Shown: piece after piece, positions 1 to 6,186 of the stretch
Layout of the letters: the number at the start of each line of letters is the position of its first letter
Numbering within the stretch: position 1 is the first letter of the stretch
Origin: a virus
Length of the DNA: 28,083 nucleotides
Reading direction: 5' to 3' (one strand)
IMG/VR virus record: IMGVR_UViG_3300025887_000119
Location: 1-28,083 of that record
Notes under the pieces: model-generated
Seen by the model: the letters and a program-made list of their open reading frames with translations, nothing else
Told to the model about the DNA's origin: nothing
The model's database searches: none
Program-made: the position numbers and the translations under genes

Positions 1-31
1 GTTCCCCATCAGGGATGTTTTCATTTTCCAT
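1..31 (-). CDS. Start of an unknown protein, cut by the window edge
   Basis: Only the first ten codons are inside the window; they begin MENENIPDGE. The ATG at 31 is preceded by the leader AACTGGAG (37-44 on the plus strand), the same leader found before four other left-arm genes, which supports a real start. It is the next gene of the minus-strand run after the DUF3846-like gene. CobS-like ATPases are often paired with a VWA-domain protein and none is seen here, so the missing part could be such a partner, but nothing in the sequence shows it. Confidence 0.5.
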   Translation of the reverse strand, partial: MENENIPDGE

Positions 32-33
32 AC

Positions 34-363
34 TTACTCCAGTTCAAAGTTAATTAATACGCTACACTTGCCAACAATCATGTCACCAAACGCAGTACGC
101 TTGTTCTTCTTAAGCCACTTGTACCATTTGATACTAGCCATCTTATTGATTTCATTTGAGCCATCAAACTTACCATTCTCATCTATGATCGCATGACATT
201 CCTTGCCATCATGGACAACGTGTAGTACCTCAATCGTTCCGCTCTTAGTCCACGACTGCATCGTTTCTAAGTCCGGCTTTTCATCGTACTCTACTATTTC
301 AAAGAACATGCCTTCGTCATTAGGCACATCATCAATGTGCATTACGTTGTATGTATCACTCAT
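34..363 (-). CDS. DUF3846-like phage protein
   Basis: Reading from the ATG at 363 the protein is 109 residues and begins MSDTYNVMHIDD. The open frame extends upstream to 411, but the ATG at 363 leaves only an 8-base overlap with the previous gene. The middle and C-terminal half has the pattern I associate with DUF3846, a small phage family: a strand pair ending in a request-like segment (IEVLHVVHDG), an acidic turn with ENGKF, a helix, and a final GDMIVGKCSVLI strand. The function of that family is unknown. The family assignment is from memory and moderate. It is part of the minus-strand early-type run. Confidence 0.6.
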   Translation of the reverse strand: MSDTYNVMHIDDVPNDEGMFFEIVEYDEKPDLETMQSWTKSGTIEVLHVVHDGKECHAIIDENGKFDGSNEINKMASIKWYKWLKKNKRTAFGDMIVGKCSVLINFELE

Positions 364-655
364 ATATCGCATCTTGTCCCGAATCATACGACCCTTCATC
401 TTCATCAACATACAAATCCATTGTTATCTGTGCATCATCACCAAAGTCTGTATCAATGTACGTCACTACGCATTCGACACCTTCATCCGTTATGTACTCA
501 GCCCAATCGCCTTCCTTACCAATGTCAACCGCACTAATCATATCTACAATATCTCTGTAAATATCATCACGTAACTCCTCGTTACATTCTATTGTGTAGT
601 TTCTAACGTCTACAGTAGATTCCTGTACGTTGTACACATATTTTTTATTACTCAT
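356..655 (-). CDS. Small acidic protein, unknown function
   Basis: The start at 655 (MSNKKYVYNVQE) is chosen because a strong AAGGGGG ribosome-binding site lies four bases upstream; a GTG at 661 is also open but would overlap that site. The 99-residue product is strongly acidic, especially in the second half (YIDTDFGDDAQ, DEDEGSYDSG), with no cysteine pairs or membrane segment. Its end overlaps the start of the DUF3846-like gene by eight bases, suggesting translational coupling. I do not recognise the family. The acidic character would fit a small regulator, inhibitor or DNA mimic, but that is speculation. Confidence 0.6.
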   Translation of the reverse strand: MSNKKYVYNVQESTVDVRNYTIECNEELRDDIYRDIVDMISAVDIGKEGDWAEYITDEGVECVVTYIDTDFGDDAQITMDLYVDEDEGSYDSGQDAIYE

Positions 656-665
656 AGTCACCCCC

Positions 666-1067
666 TTAGTGAATTACTTCTTCGTTAACGACACGCTCAA
701 TCATTGCATCCTGCTTTTCTTTAAGCTGTTGCGGAGTCAATGCCTCCATCTGTCCAGTGTCTGTCCTGTGCTGATTCCATTCTTCGTACCAGTTAAGCCT
801 CTCGGACACATCCTTTACCATGTCAGCTACGAATTCCTTATCGGTACGTAACATCATGTGGCAAACGAACGCAGTGAACATGTCATACCACACACCGCTT
901 GGATGATATCCCCTCTCGGTTATCTCTTCCATGCCTACAAGATTAACGAAATGATTCGTTGCCTCCCATATTCTTTCGTATGTTTCTACACTCTCTTCTA
1001 ATCCAACATCGCTTGAGCCTATAGTCTCAGCAATTTTGTTTAAGAAGTCTTTTTCTTTCTTACTCAT
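666..1067 (-). CDS. Unknown alpha-helical phage protein
   Basis: The product is 133 residues from the ATG at 1067 (MSKKEKDFLNKIAE). This start is preceded by GAAGGAG at ideal spacing, so it is preferred over the in-frame ATG at 1082, which lies upstream of that site. The composition suggests a mostly helical, soluble protein with an amphipathic first third, a Trp/Tyr/Phe-rich middle (GVWYDMFTAF) and a charged C-terminus. No catalytic motif is visible. It is the first gene after a sigma70-like promoter at 1085-1112, so it may head its own transcript with the genes to its left. Function unknown. Confidence 0.65.
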   Translation of the reverse strand: MSKKEKDFLNKIAETIGSSDVGLEESVETYERIWEATNHFVNLVGMEEITERGYHPSGVWYDMFTAFVCHMMLRTDKEFVADMVKDVSERLNWYEEWNQHRTDTGQMEALTPQQLKEKQDAMIERVVNEEVIH

Positions 1068-1084
1068 ATGTATCTCCTTCATGT

Positions 1085-1112
1085 ATTGTAAGTGTTATTA
1101 TATTCATGTCAA
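1085..1112 (-). promoter_or_regulatory. Sigma70-like promoter facing left
   Basis: On the minus strand there is TTGACA (1107-1112), a 16-base spacer and TACAAT (1085-1090). A perfect TATAAT also sits inside the spacer (1097-1102) and could serve as an alternative -10. Transcription from the first would start about ten bases before the ATG at 1067, just inside its ribosome-binding site, so the leader would be very short. The region is an intergenic gap of about 60 bases, which fits. The boxes are seen directly; activity is inferred. Confidence 0.55.
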
Positions 1113-1130
1113 CGCAATGTTTAATCACGT

Positions 1131-1340
1131 TTACACATCCTCCAAGAACCTGTCACCATAAGCCTCTACAGCCTCGATAGCTTGGTCAACCGAGTTCAAG
1201 GATATACCAATCTGTATGTATCCATGATCAGGCAGACAAGCAAGCAAGTCCCTCGTATTGTACAAATTTTGTACCGCTTGCTCATGTATCTTCTTATGAT
1301 CTTCACGTTCACCTAAGTCTGTATCGTACTCTTCACTCAT
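1131..1340 (-). CDS. Small acidic protein, unknown function
   Basis: From the ATG at 1340 (MSEEYDTDLGERED) the product is 69 residues. The ribosome-binding site AGGGGG lies five bases upstream, which decides this start over the in-frame ATG at 1355. The start is one base beyond the stop of the membrane-protein gene, so the two are probably translated together. The sequence looks helical and soluble: an acidic N-terminus, a hydrophobic centre (DLLACLPDHGYIQIG) and a C-terminal helix (VDQAIEAVEAYGDRF). I recognise no family. Confidence 0.6.
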   Translation of the reverse strand: MSEEYDTDLGEREDHKKIHEQAVQNLYNTRDLLACLPDHGYIQIGISLNSVDQAIEAVEAYGDRFLEDV

Positions 1341-1341
1341 G

Positions 1342-1542
1342 CTACCCCCTGTCATAATGTGCCTCTAATAAAGCGTTGTACAATCCAATCAAGCACACAC
1401 CTAGTCCGACACCTGATGCAAATAGGATGTACAAATCAAAGCCTGCTACGTCATAAGACAAGTGCAATGCATATTGATAAGCCAACCCAGTGAATGCAAC
1501 AATTCCCATAGCTGTTGCCACTATTACTATAATGTTTAACAT
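1342..1542 (-). CDS. Small two-helix membrane protein
   Basis: The 66-residue product has two hydrophobic stretches, about residues 2-25 (MLNIIVIVATAMGIVAFTG) and 36-58, joined by a short loop with a single aspartate pair, and a charged C-terminus (EAHYDRG). This is the shape of a small inner-membrane protein with both ends on one side. AGAGGAG lies eight bases upstream of the ATG. The start overlaps the last base of the preceding gene. It could be a small membrane effector such as a superinfection or lysis-timing protein, but its place among early-type genes argues against a main holin. Function unknown. Confidence 0.6.
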   Translation of the reverse strand: MLNIIVIVATAMGIVAFTGLAYQYALHLSYDVAGFDLYILFASGVGLGVCLIGLYNALLEAHYDRG

Positions 1543-1706
1543 TATTGTTTCTCCTCTTTATCTACAGGATACACATTGACTTGCATACCCTCGTCTGTTT
1601 GTAACACCTCAACCTTAAGAGTCTGCCCCTCTTTAAGTTTAGGTTGTTCTTCTTCAATGGCTAGTTTAATAGCCATGTTTACACGTTCCTGAATACTATA
1701 TTTCAT
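1542..1706 (-). CDS. Short protein of 54 residues, unknown function
   Basis: The start at 1706 (MKYSIQERVNMAIK) follows AAGGAAA at eight bases; the open frame runs back to 1748 but that part overlaps a stem-loop at 1726-1764 and has no ribosome-binding site. The product has an amphipathic helix (residues 5-18) followed by a probable beta hairpin (GQTLKVEVLQ, GMQVNVYPV) and a charged tail. It overlaps the next gene by one base. No family recognised. Confidence 0.55.
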   Translation of the reverse strand: MKYSIQERVNMAIKLAIEEEQPKLKEGQTLKVEVLQTDEGMQVNVYPVDKEEKQ

Positions 1707-1725
1707 AATTTTTTTCCTTGTATAT

Positions 1726-1764
1726 GTAGTAGGTATATTCATATACATTCATATACCCTACTAC
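1726..1764 (-). promoter_or_regulatory. Stem-loop between two left-arm genes
   Basis: GTAGTAGGTATAT (1726-1738) pairs with ATATACCCTACTAC (1751-1764) across a 12-base loop, giving a 13-pair stem with one bulged base. It overlaps the stop codon of the 281-residue protein gene and ends about 20 bases before the ATG at 1706. There is no T-run after it on the minus strand, so a simple terminator is unlikely. RNA processing, mRNA 3'-end protection or translational control are possible. Confidence 0.55.
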
Positions 1765-2606
1765 TTATCCTCCAGTGCAAATCCTGTCCAGTCCTTGCCT
1801 TCCGTTTGATGCTCATATATTTCTATAGTCGTAGCCATCTGATCTTCCATCGTGTCTCTGCCACTTGACATCGCATTCGTAGTGGGGAAGTACACACAGC
1901 CATGTCTCATGTGATAAGGCAACTCAATAGGTCTACCATATCCACTTGACCAACCACCCTCTGCCTTCGGCTCTGTCTCTGTCAATGCAAAGCATATCTT
2001 ACGTAGCATGGATGGATGTACCATTGCATAAGCACATCTGTCTATGTCCAATGGCTGACCTGCCTTCTTGATAGGAAACTCGATGAGGAATTTACCTTTG
2101 CCTTGTGATGCATTTGTGTATTCACACAATGTAATGGCACATGACATCCCTGCATCCTCAAGCTTGTCTATCAGCGAGAGTATGCTTGCACCTCTTCGCA
2201 TCATTGTGTCCTCTTCTACATTTGCAGATGTACTCAAGTTGACCTTGAACTCCACAACTCTGCCCATTGACGACTCATTGCCTAGAGGTGACATCATGTG
2301 TGATGGGCAACCTGATACATACAGAGGGATGTTAGGCATATAACCGGCTACATCATAGTCAAACGAGGGCAGTCTCTCAAAGGACGTAGCATTGTGAGCC
2401 ATGTCCAATTCATCTGACATGCGTTCTCGTCCTTCTTTCCACCCAAATTCTGCAAGCTTTATTGCCTCATCTAAAGACACGTTGCCACTCCAACTATCAG
2501 GTGCATCTTGTGATGCTCTCCTACCCTTCCACACAGGTACTGATTCATCAGTGACATGTCGTAACACATGGTCAAAAGAATCATAATTTTGTACAAAACT
2601 AGCCAT
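1761..2606 (-). CDS. Phage protein of 281 residues beside the CobS-like ATPase (DUF7192-like)
   Basis: The start (MASFVQNYDSFDHVLRH) is preceded by AAGGAG at good spacing. The N-terminal third carries a pattern I recall from a phage family named DUF7192: a Trp/Gly segment (DSWSGNVSLDEAIKLAEFGW with KEGRERM following) and then DVAGYMPNIPLYVSGCPSHM at about residues 84-103. The remainder is mixed alpha/beta without clear catalytic motifs. The family name is from memory and its function unknown. It follows the CobS-like ATPase gene with a 24-base gap containing GTTTAAAC, so the two are likely co-expressed and may work together as ATPase and partner. A VWA domain is not evident. Confidence 0.6.
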   Translation of the reverse strand: MASFVQNYDSFDHVLRHVTDESVPVWKGRRASQDAPDSWSGNVSLDEAIKLAEFGWKEGRERMSDELDMAHNATSFERLPSFDYDVAGYMPNIPLYVSGCPSHMMSPLGNESSMGRVVEFKVNLSTSANVEEDTMMRRGASILSLIDKLEDAGMSCAITLCEYTNASQGKGKFLIEFPIKKAGQPLDIDRCAYAMVHPSMLRKICFALTETEPKAEGGWSSGYGRPIELPYHMRHGCVYFPTTNAMSSGRDTMEDQMATTIEIYEHQTEGKDWTGFALEDK

Positions 2607-2630
2607 AATTTTCTCCTTGTTTAAACGCTG

Positions 2631-3926
2631 TTATACCTTAGCCTCGGTACGAATCCTCTTCACAGTCTCATCGTCCAAGCCACCAAACACATACTCACTA
2701 AGCACACTCTCCATGTCACATCCATCAAGCAATGCACGTCCACCTTTCAGGCTTGCTCTAGGTGATATGACACAACGTATCTTCATTTCATCCTTTGCCT
2801 TACGTAGTTTCTGCACAATCTTCGTGAAGTTTCTATCAGGACTGATAAGCAACTCAAGTTTCTCATCATAGTCAAGGCTGATCACCGGCTTGAACCTGTC
2901 AATGGTTGCACCATCTAGCTGATTCCTACCAACGTACTCCCTGTCTGCACCTCTGCCATATGTATTGGCACATGCTATCAAGCGGAAGTTCGGGTGTTTC
3001 TCGACCACTCCACATGGGAAGTCAGCTACATCATTCTCCATTGATGCATTCAGAGCCACCAGTGCTTGAGGATTTGAACCATCGATCTCATCGAATAGGA
3101 ACAAGCCACCATCACGAAAGCATTTGACGAATGAGGACTCAACGTAGTTGCCATTAGCATCCATGTATCCTCTTACCTCGTAAGCTTGGAACATAGCACC
3201 GGACATACCGAATTGATAATCATCTTGCTCAAAGGCTTTGCCTAGCATGCCAGTCAACTGGGTAGCCATCGTGGTCTTACCACTACCTGCACCACCTACA
3301 AGCAACACATTGTCACCACGTATCAAGGCTTTGAGTACCTGTGGCAACTTCTCATGCATTGTCTGCTCACCAAATTCGATCTTGCCTTTAGGCTTTTTGA
3401 TCTCAATGGTAGTCTTGCCACCGCCATGCTCATCAATCAATCTTTTGATTGTCTCCTCATCAACACCATCATGCATGCCATCGCTCAAGGTCGGATGAAC
3501 CTTTTTGATGATATCAACGATCTCCTTTTCAAGAGCATTCTTAGGCTCATACTCTTCGAGAACCTCAGGCATTCCTACCTCATCACCTGCACCATCTGCA
3601 TCATCTGCATCATCGTCAGCATCATCACTGGCATCATCTGCATCACCGGCATCAACACCATCATCATCATCAGCATCAACCGCACCATCAGTAGGCTCAT
3701 CACCTGTTGAGTCGTGATCGTTATCACTTTTGATCTCAGCGATGTCGATATTGTTATACAACTCGATGAGTTCTACATCGGACATTTGACTAGCACGTTT
3801 GCCATAGGCAACAGCCAATCGTTTGAGGATGTTGCGTTCACCGCTAGTGAGTTCATCCAATGTGCAAGGGAATCCGAACATTGCTTTAGCACTCTCAGCA
3901 ATATTAATTATCATATCTACATTCAT
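2631..3926 (-). CDS. CobS/MoxR-type AAA+ ATPase with acidic linker
   Basis: A 431-residue protein. Residues 1-60 form a small helical domain; residues 66-116 are an acidic linker made almost wholly of Asp, Ala and Gly; the AAA+ core follows. Walker A is GGAGSGKTT (211-219), Walker B is LFLFDEID (275-282), and sensor 1 is the Asn of IACANT (316-321). The core most resembles CobS, MoxR and CbbQ ATPases, which remodel partner proteins and usually work with a VWA-domain protein. In phages these are often annotated as cobaltochelatase CobS, which is probably misleading: no cobalamin genes are present. The start is preceded by the shared leader AACTGGAG (3933-3940). The biological role in the phage is not established. 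Confidence 0.88.
   Translation of the reverse strand: MNVDMIINIAESAKAMFGFPCTLDELTSGERNILKRLAVAYGKRASQMSDVELIELYNNIDIAEIKSDNDHDSTGDEPTDGAVDADDDDGVDAGDADDASDDADDDADDADGAGDEVGMPEVLEEYEPKNALEKEIVDIIKKVHPTLSDGMHDGVDEETIKRLIDEHGGGKTTIEIKKPKGKIEFGEQTMHEKLPQVLKALIRGDNVLLVGGAGSGKTTMATQLTGMLGKAFEQDDYQFGMSGAMFQAYEVRGYMDANGNYVESSFVKCFRDGGLFLFDEIDGSNPQALVALNASMENDVADFPCGVVEKHPNFRLIACANTYGRGADREYVGRNQLDGATIDRFKPVISLDYDEKLELLISPDRNFTKIVQKLRKAKDEMKIRCVISPRASLKGGRALLDGCDMESVLSEYVFGGLDDETVKRIRTEAKV
3585..3690 (-). repeat. GAT/GCT-type codon repeat encoding the acidic linker
   Basis: The stretch is a degenerate triplet repeat, on the plus strand mostly catcatctg-type units, that codes for the Asp/Ala-rich linker of the AAA+ ATPase. 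It is in frame and does not interrupt the gene. Such a tract can vary in length by slippage in multiples of three, so related phages may differ here. Confidence 0.6.
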
Positions 3927-3949
3927 AACTATCTCCAGTTAAACTGCGT

Positions 3950-4540
3950 TTAAACAACGAACAGACTATCAGTCTGCTCACAAGCAGGACATGGTGCAGT
4001 ATCCATGTCTAGCATAAGTACGTTCTTACGACTTGTACGAAAGTGAAAGTCACAACTACCACAGCATACCTTCAGCATCCTAGTGGATTGTTTCTTCGTA
4101 AAGTCAATGTCGATTGAGCCATGCGGATAGTCTCCCAAGAGACTAAGCACATCCTGTATCTGTAAGGTCAAGCGTTCACCGGCATTAGTAGCTGTAAGCT
4201 TGCCCTCAAGTCCGATTCCTCTCGCTAAGCGAGCAAATCTACCTTTGTGTCCACTCTCCATCCTATCCACTACATGAACAAGTTCATGTGCCAATACCTC
4301 CAATGCTTGAAGTCCATCATCAATCACCGGATTGATAAACACCTCGAAGTGATTATCACTTGATGCCTCTGCATTGATGCAGACACCGGCTACCTTCCCA
4401 CCTCGGTGACGAGGGGCATATCCGACAGACACTCTGTAGAGTGGCATGTCATGCCAATGATTATTGCTTTCAGCAAATGTGGCGATCATCTGATCAGCAC
4501 CTTCGGTGAGCCAAGCCTCACGATCTGTATAATTTTCCAT
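3950..4540 (-). CDS. SprT-like zinc metalloprotein
   Basis: From the ATG at 4540 the product is 196 residues (MENYTDREAWLTEG); an ATG at 4543 is directly adjacent. The zinc-protease signature HELVH lies at residues 85-89, and a second histidine in the segment ESGHKGRF at about 98 gives the third ligand, as in SprT/Spartan proteins. A C-terminal zinc ribbon is formed by CCGSC (159-163) and CPAC (184-187). Spartan-type enzymes cleave proteins cross-linked to DNA; in phages the substrate is unknown. The leader AACTGGAG is present (4548-4555), preceded by a large stem-loop. The stop codon overlaps a GTTTAAAC site. It lies immediately upstream of the CobS-like ATPase gene. Confidence 0.8.
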   Translation of the reverse strand: MENYTDREAWLTEGADQMIATFAESNNHWHDMPLYRVSVGYAPRHRGGKVAGVCINAEASSDNHFEVFINPVIDDGLQALEVLAHELVHVVDRMESGHKGRFARLARGIGLEGKLTATNAGERLTLQIQDVLSLLGDYPHGSIDIDFTKKQSTRMLKVCCGSCDFHFRTSRKNVLMLDMDTAPCPACEQTDSLFVV

Positions 4541-4561
4541 CATATTTCTCCAGTTGTTTTA

Positions 4562-4604
4562 GTTTAAATACTCCCTTCACTTAAGTTCAGGGAGTAGTTT
4601 AAAC
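4562..4604 (-). promoter_or_regulatory. Long stem-loop before the SprT-like gene
   Basis: GTTTAAATACTCCCT (4562-4576) pairs with AGGGAGTAGTTTAAAC (4589-4604) with one bulged G, giving a 15-pair stem and a 12-base loop TCACTTAAGTTC. It fills most of the gap between two minus-strand genes and lies just upstream of the AACTGGAG leader. It closely resembles the stem-loop at 5526-5565, including loop ends TCACT and GTTC. There is no T-run behind it. Confidence 0.7.
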
Positions 4605-4613
4605 AAAGGGTTA

Positions 4614-5087
4614 TTAGCAAGTCTCTACGAGACCGCCGTTCAAATCAGCAAGGTGAAACCCTGCATCATCCCATGTGAACTTATAGTTCACTATAGGGTT
4701 AATCTTCCATTCAAGCAGATGCTTGAATTCATCACCTGACACATGACCTGCACTGAGGTAGATGCCATCCTTCGTCTTACGAAGGCACAAGTCCTCATAT
4801 GCTGAGTCACACAGAGCAAATTCATCGGCTCGGTAGTAGACTTCGCCCATCACTTCCCCTATCAAGTACAACTGATCTTCATCAGTCCTGTCCCACAGTC
4901 GGAGCAGAGTGAAACCTCTGCCATCATCTGCCGGCATCATCAAAGGGTAGCCATCGACAAACAGCCATCCATTCTCGACACTGTCATTGCCACAGACGAA
5001 GGGCAAGCCCTTTATGTAGGCATCTGCCATCCTCTCTCGTGGCGAGCAAACACTGCCATTCGGTCGGTGAGTTATTACATTTTCCAT
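4614..5087 (-). CDS. Unknown phage protein of 157 residues
   Basis: The start at 5087 (MENVITHRPNGSVCSPR) is preceded by AACTGGAG (5094-5101) and, before that, a perfect short stem-loop. The sequence looks like a compact beta-rich soluble protein with several Trp and Tyr residues (GWLFVDGYPLMM, LLRLWDRTDEDQLYLIGEV). There are four to five cysteines but no regular zinc-binding spacing. I recognise no family. Position between two other unknown genes and the SprT/ATPase pair suggests an early or middle role. Confidence 0.6.
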   Translation of the reverse strand: MENVITHRPNGSVCSPRERMADAYIKGLPFVCGNDSVENGWLFVDGYPLMMPADDGRGFTLLRLWDRTDEDQLYLIGEVMGEVYYRADEFALCDSAYEDLCLRKTKDGIYLSAGHVSGDEFKHLLEWKINPIVNYKFTWDDAGFHLADLNGGLVETC

Positions 5088-5103
5088 ATCATTCTCCAGT
5101 TGT

Positions 5104-5119
5104 GAGGTCTTTAGACCTC
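5104..5119 (-). promoter_or_regulatory. Short perfect stem-loop before the 157-residue gene
   Basis: GAGGTC-TTTA-GACCTC is a perfect six-pair hairpin (seven if the inner T-A closes). It lies directly after the stop of the 124-residue protein gene and ends two to three bases before the AACTGGAG leader of the next gene. The loop TTTA is shared with hairpins at 5670-5687 and 6187-6202. Confidence 0.6.
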
Positions 5120-5120
5120 G

Positions 5121-5495
5121 TTAAGCAAAATAACCAGTGTCAGGATATTCTATCCTGTGGTCACCCAGTTCCTCGTCATAGCTTGCATAATCCTCATCAG
5201 CCTCATTTACTTCGTAAATTCGTGCATCCGCAAGATCACACTCACAATCCATGTACCTCCAAAAAGGCTCATCAGCAGAGTAGCAATCCAAGAGTTTCAG
5301 GCGCAGTCTTTCAGACTCACGCACAACTCTTGTAGCTAATCCGTTCTCTTTAAGAAAGGTGTTAACCTTTCTCATGTAGTAGTTAGACGTAACCCTGAAA
5401 GGGCTGAGCGTAACTACATCACCTCTCACTCTAGCTACGTAGCGACCATTGATCGCCATATAGTTTCCGCTACCAGTATCTTCGTAATCAATCAT
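5121..5495 (-). CDS. Unknown acidic protein, first gene of the left arm
   Basis: The 124-residue product (MIDYEDTGSGNYMAING) starts at 5495 behind the shared leader AACTGGAG (5502-5509). Its N-terminal half is beta-rich with a GRYVARVRGDVVTLSPF segment; the C-terminus is very acidic and Tyr-rich (EVNEADEDYASYDEELG). It is the first gene downstream of the promoter at 5590-5619, so it may be among the earliest expressed in this arm. Acidic first-expressed phage proteins are sometimes host-inhibitory, but nothing here demonstrates that. No family recognised. Confidence 0.6.
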   Translation of the reverse strand: MIDYEDTGSGNYMAINGRYVARVRGDVVTLSPFRVTSNYYMRKVNTFLKENGLATRVVRESERLRLKLLDCYSADEPFWRYMDCECDLADARIYEVNEADEDYASYDEELGDHRIEYPDTGYFA

Positions 5496-5525
5496 TCGTT
5501 TCTCCAGTTGTTGTTTGGGGGATAT

Positions 5526-5565
5526 GGTTTAAACCCCCTTCACTACGTTCAGGGGGTTTTAAACC
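5526..5565 (-). promoter_or_regulatory. Long stem-loop in the leader of the left-arm transcript
   Basis: GGTTTAAACCCCCT (5526-5539) pairs with AGGGGGTTTTAAACC (5551-5565) with one bulged T around an 11-base loop TCACTACGTTC. It lies between the minus-strand promoter at 5590-5619 and the first gene of the arm, so it would be part of the leader RNA. The left arm contains one GTTTAAAC octamer. With no T-run after it on the minus strand it is more likely a processing or control element than a terminator. Confidence 0.7.
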
Positions 5566-5589
5566 TATCCTCCTACCATTTCAGCCACC

Positions 5590-5619
5590 ATTCTAGTTCA
5601 TGGACATTATGCCTGTCAA
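5590..5619 (-). promoter_or_regulatory. Sigma70-like promoter for the left arm
   Basis: On the minus strand there is a perfect TTGACA (5614-5619), an 18-base spacer and TAGAAT (5590-5595), one mismatch from the -10 consensus. It lies in the divergent gap between the left-arm and right-arm genes and points at the gene starting at 5495, giving a leader of about 85-90 bases that contains the 5526-5565 stem-loop. This is the best promoter match I found in the window. Activity is inferred. Confidence 0.65.
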
Positions 5620-5669
5620 CTCGTAGGTGAATGTGGGGTTGCCGAAGGAATCGTATTGATCTACGAAAA

Positions 5670-5687
5670 GGTATGGTTTACCATACC
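5670..5687 (+). promoter_or_regulatory. Perfect inverted repeat over the small-terminase ribosome-binding region
   Basis: GGTATGGTTTACCATACC is a seven-pair perfect hairpin with loop TTTA ending three bases before the ATG at 5691. It occupies the place where a ribosome-binding site should be, and there is no good site elsewhere. It could be an operator for a DNA-binding protein, such as the terminase itself, or a translational switch. Confidence 0.6.
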
Positions 5688-5690
5688 TCT

Positions 5691-6146
5691 ATGACAGATC
5701 AAAAGACAAAGAATCCTATAGGTACACTAAGCGTCAAAGAACGCTTATTTGCTAGGTATAAGGCTAAAGGCTATTCCAATGGCAAGAGTGCCGAGTTAGC
5801 AGGTTACAAGGCAGGAACTAGCGCAGACAAGCAAGGCTACCGGTTGTCCAAAAAAGCTGATATACAAGACGAAGTCTCTAGGATATTGGCAGAGCAAGAG
5901 ACAAGAAGTCTCATTGACAGGGAATCACACCTCGATCAGTTAGCAAAGCTACGAGATAAAGCCGTTGATACAGGGCAGATAGGCTCAGCAGTAACTGCTG
6001 AACACTACAGAGGAAAGGTAGCCAACTTATATACAGAGAGACTAGAAGTCTCAGACACTAATAAGGAAACCTCAGATGAGATAATGCTACGCATCAGTAA
6101 ACTCCTTGGCAAAGATTCAGAGGATAAGGATAAATCCTTACACTAA
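5691..6146 (+). CDS. terS: Terminase small subunit (Terminase_2-like)
   Basis: Starting at 5691 (MTDQKTKNPIGTLSVKER) the product is 151 residues. Residues 13-65 match the N-terminal helix-turn-helix region of the Terminase_2 family: a leading LSVKERLFARYKAKGYS helix, then SAELAGYKAG and a helix ending ILAEQ. The rest is helical with an acidic-basic C-terminal tail (KDSEDKDKSLH). The small subunit recognises phage DNA and regulates the large terminase. The frame is open back to 5631, where an ATG follows AGGTGA very closely, so a 20-residue longer form is possible; the ATG at 5691 fits the family better. The large subunit gene follows after 405 bases. Confidence 0.75.
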   Translation: MTDQKTKNPIGTLSVKERLFARYKAKGYSNGKSAELAGYKAGTSADKQGYRLSKKADIQDEVSRILAEQETRSLIDRESHLDQLAKLRDKAVDTGQIGSAVTAEHYRGKVANLYTERLEVSDTNKETSDEIMLRISKLLGKDSEDKDKSLH

Positions 6147-6186
6147 GCTGTTTAAACTCCACTGAACTGTAGCATGTAGTTATACC

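Noticed and set aside
3354-3717. Plus-strand open frames opposite the AAA+ ATPase
   Set aside because: They are produced by the biased triplets of the acidic linker and by long codon-biased stretches; the ATPase frame on the other strand is unambiguous.
5655-5690. Right-arm promoter TTGATC-17-TACCAT
   Set aside because: Both boxes have two mismatches and transcription would start at the first codon, leaving no leader.
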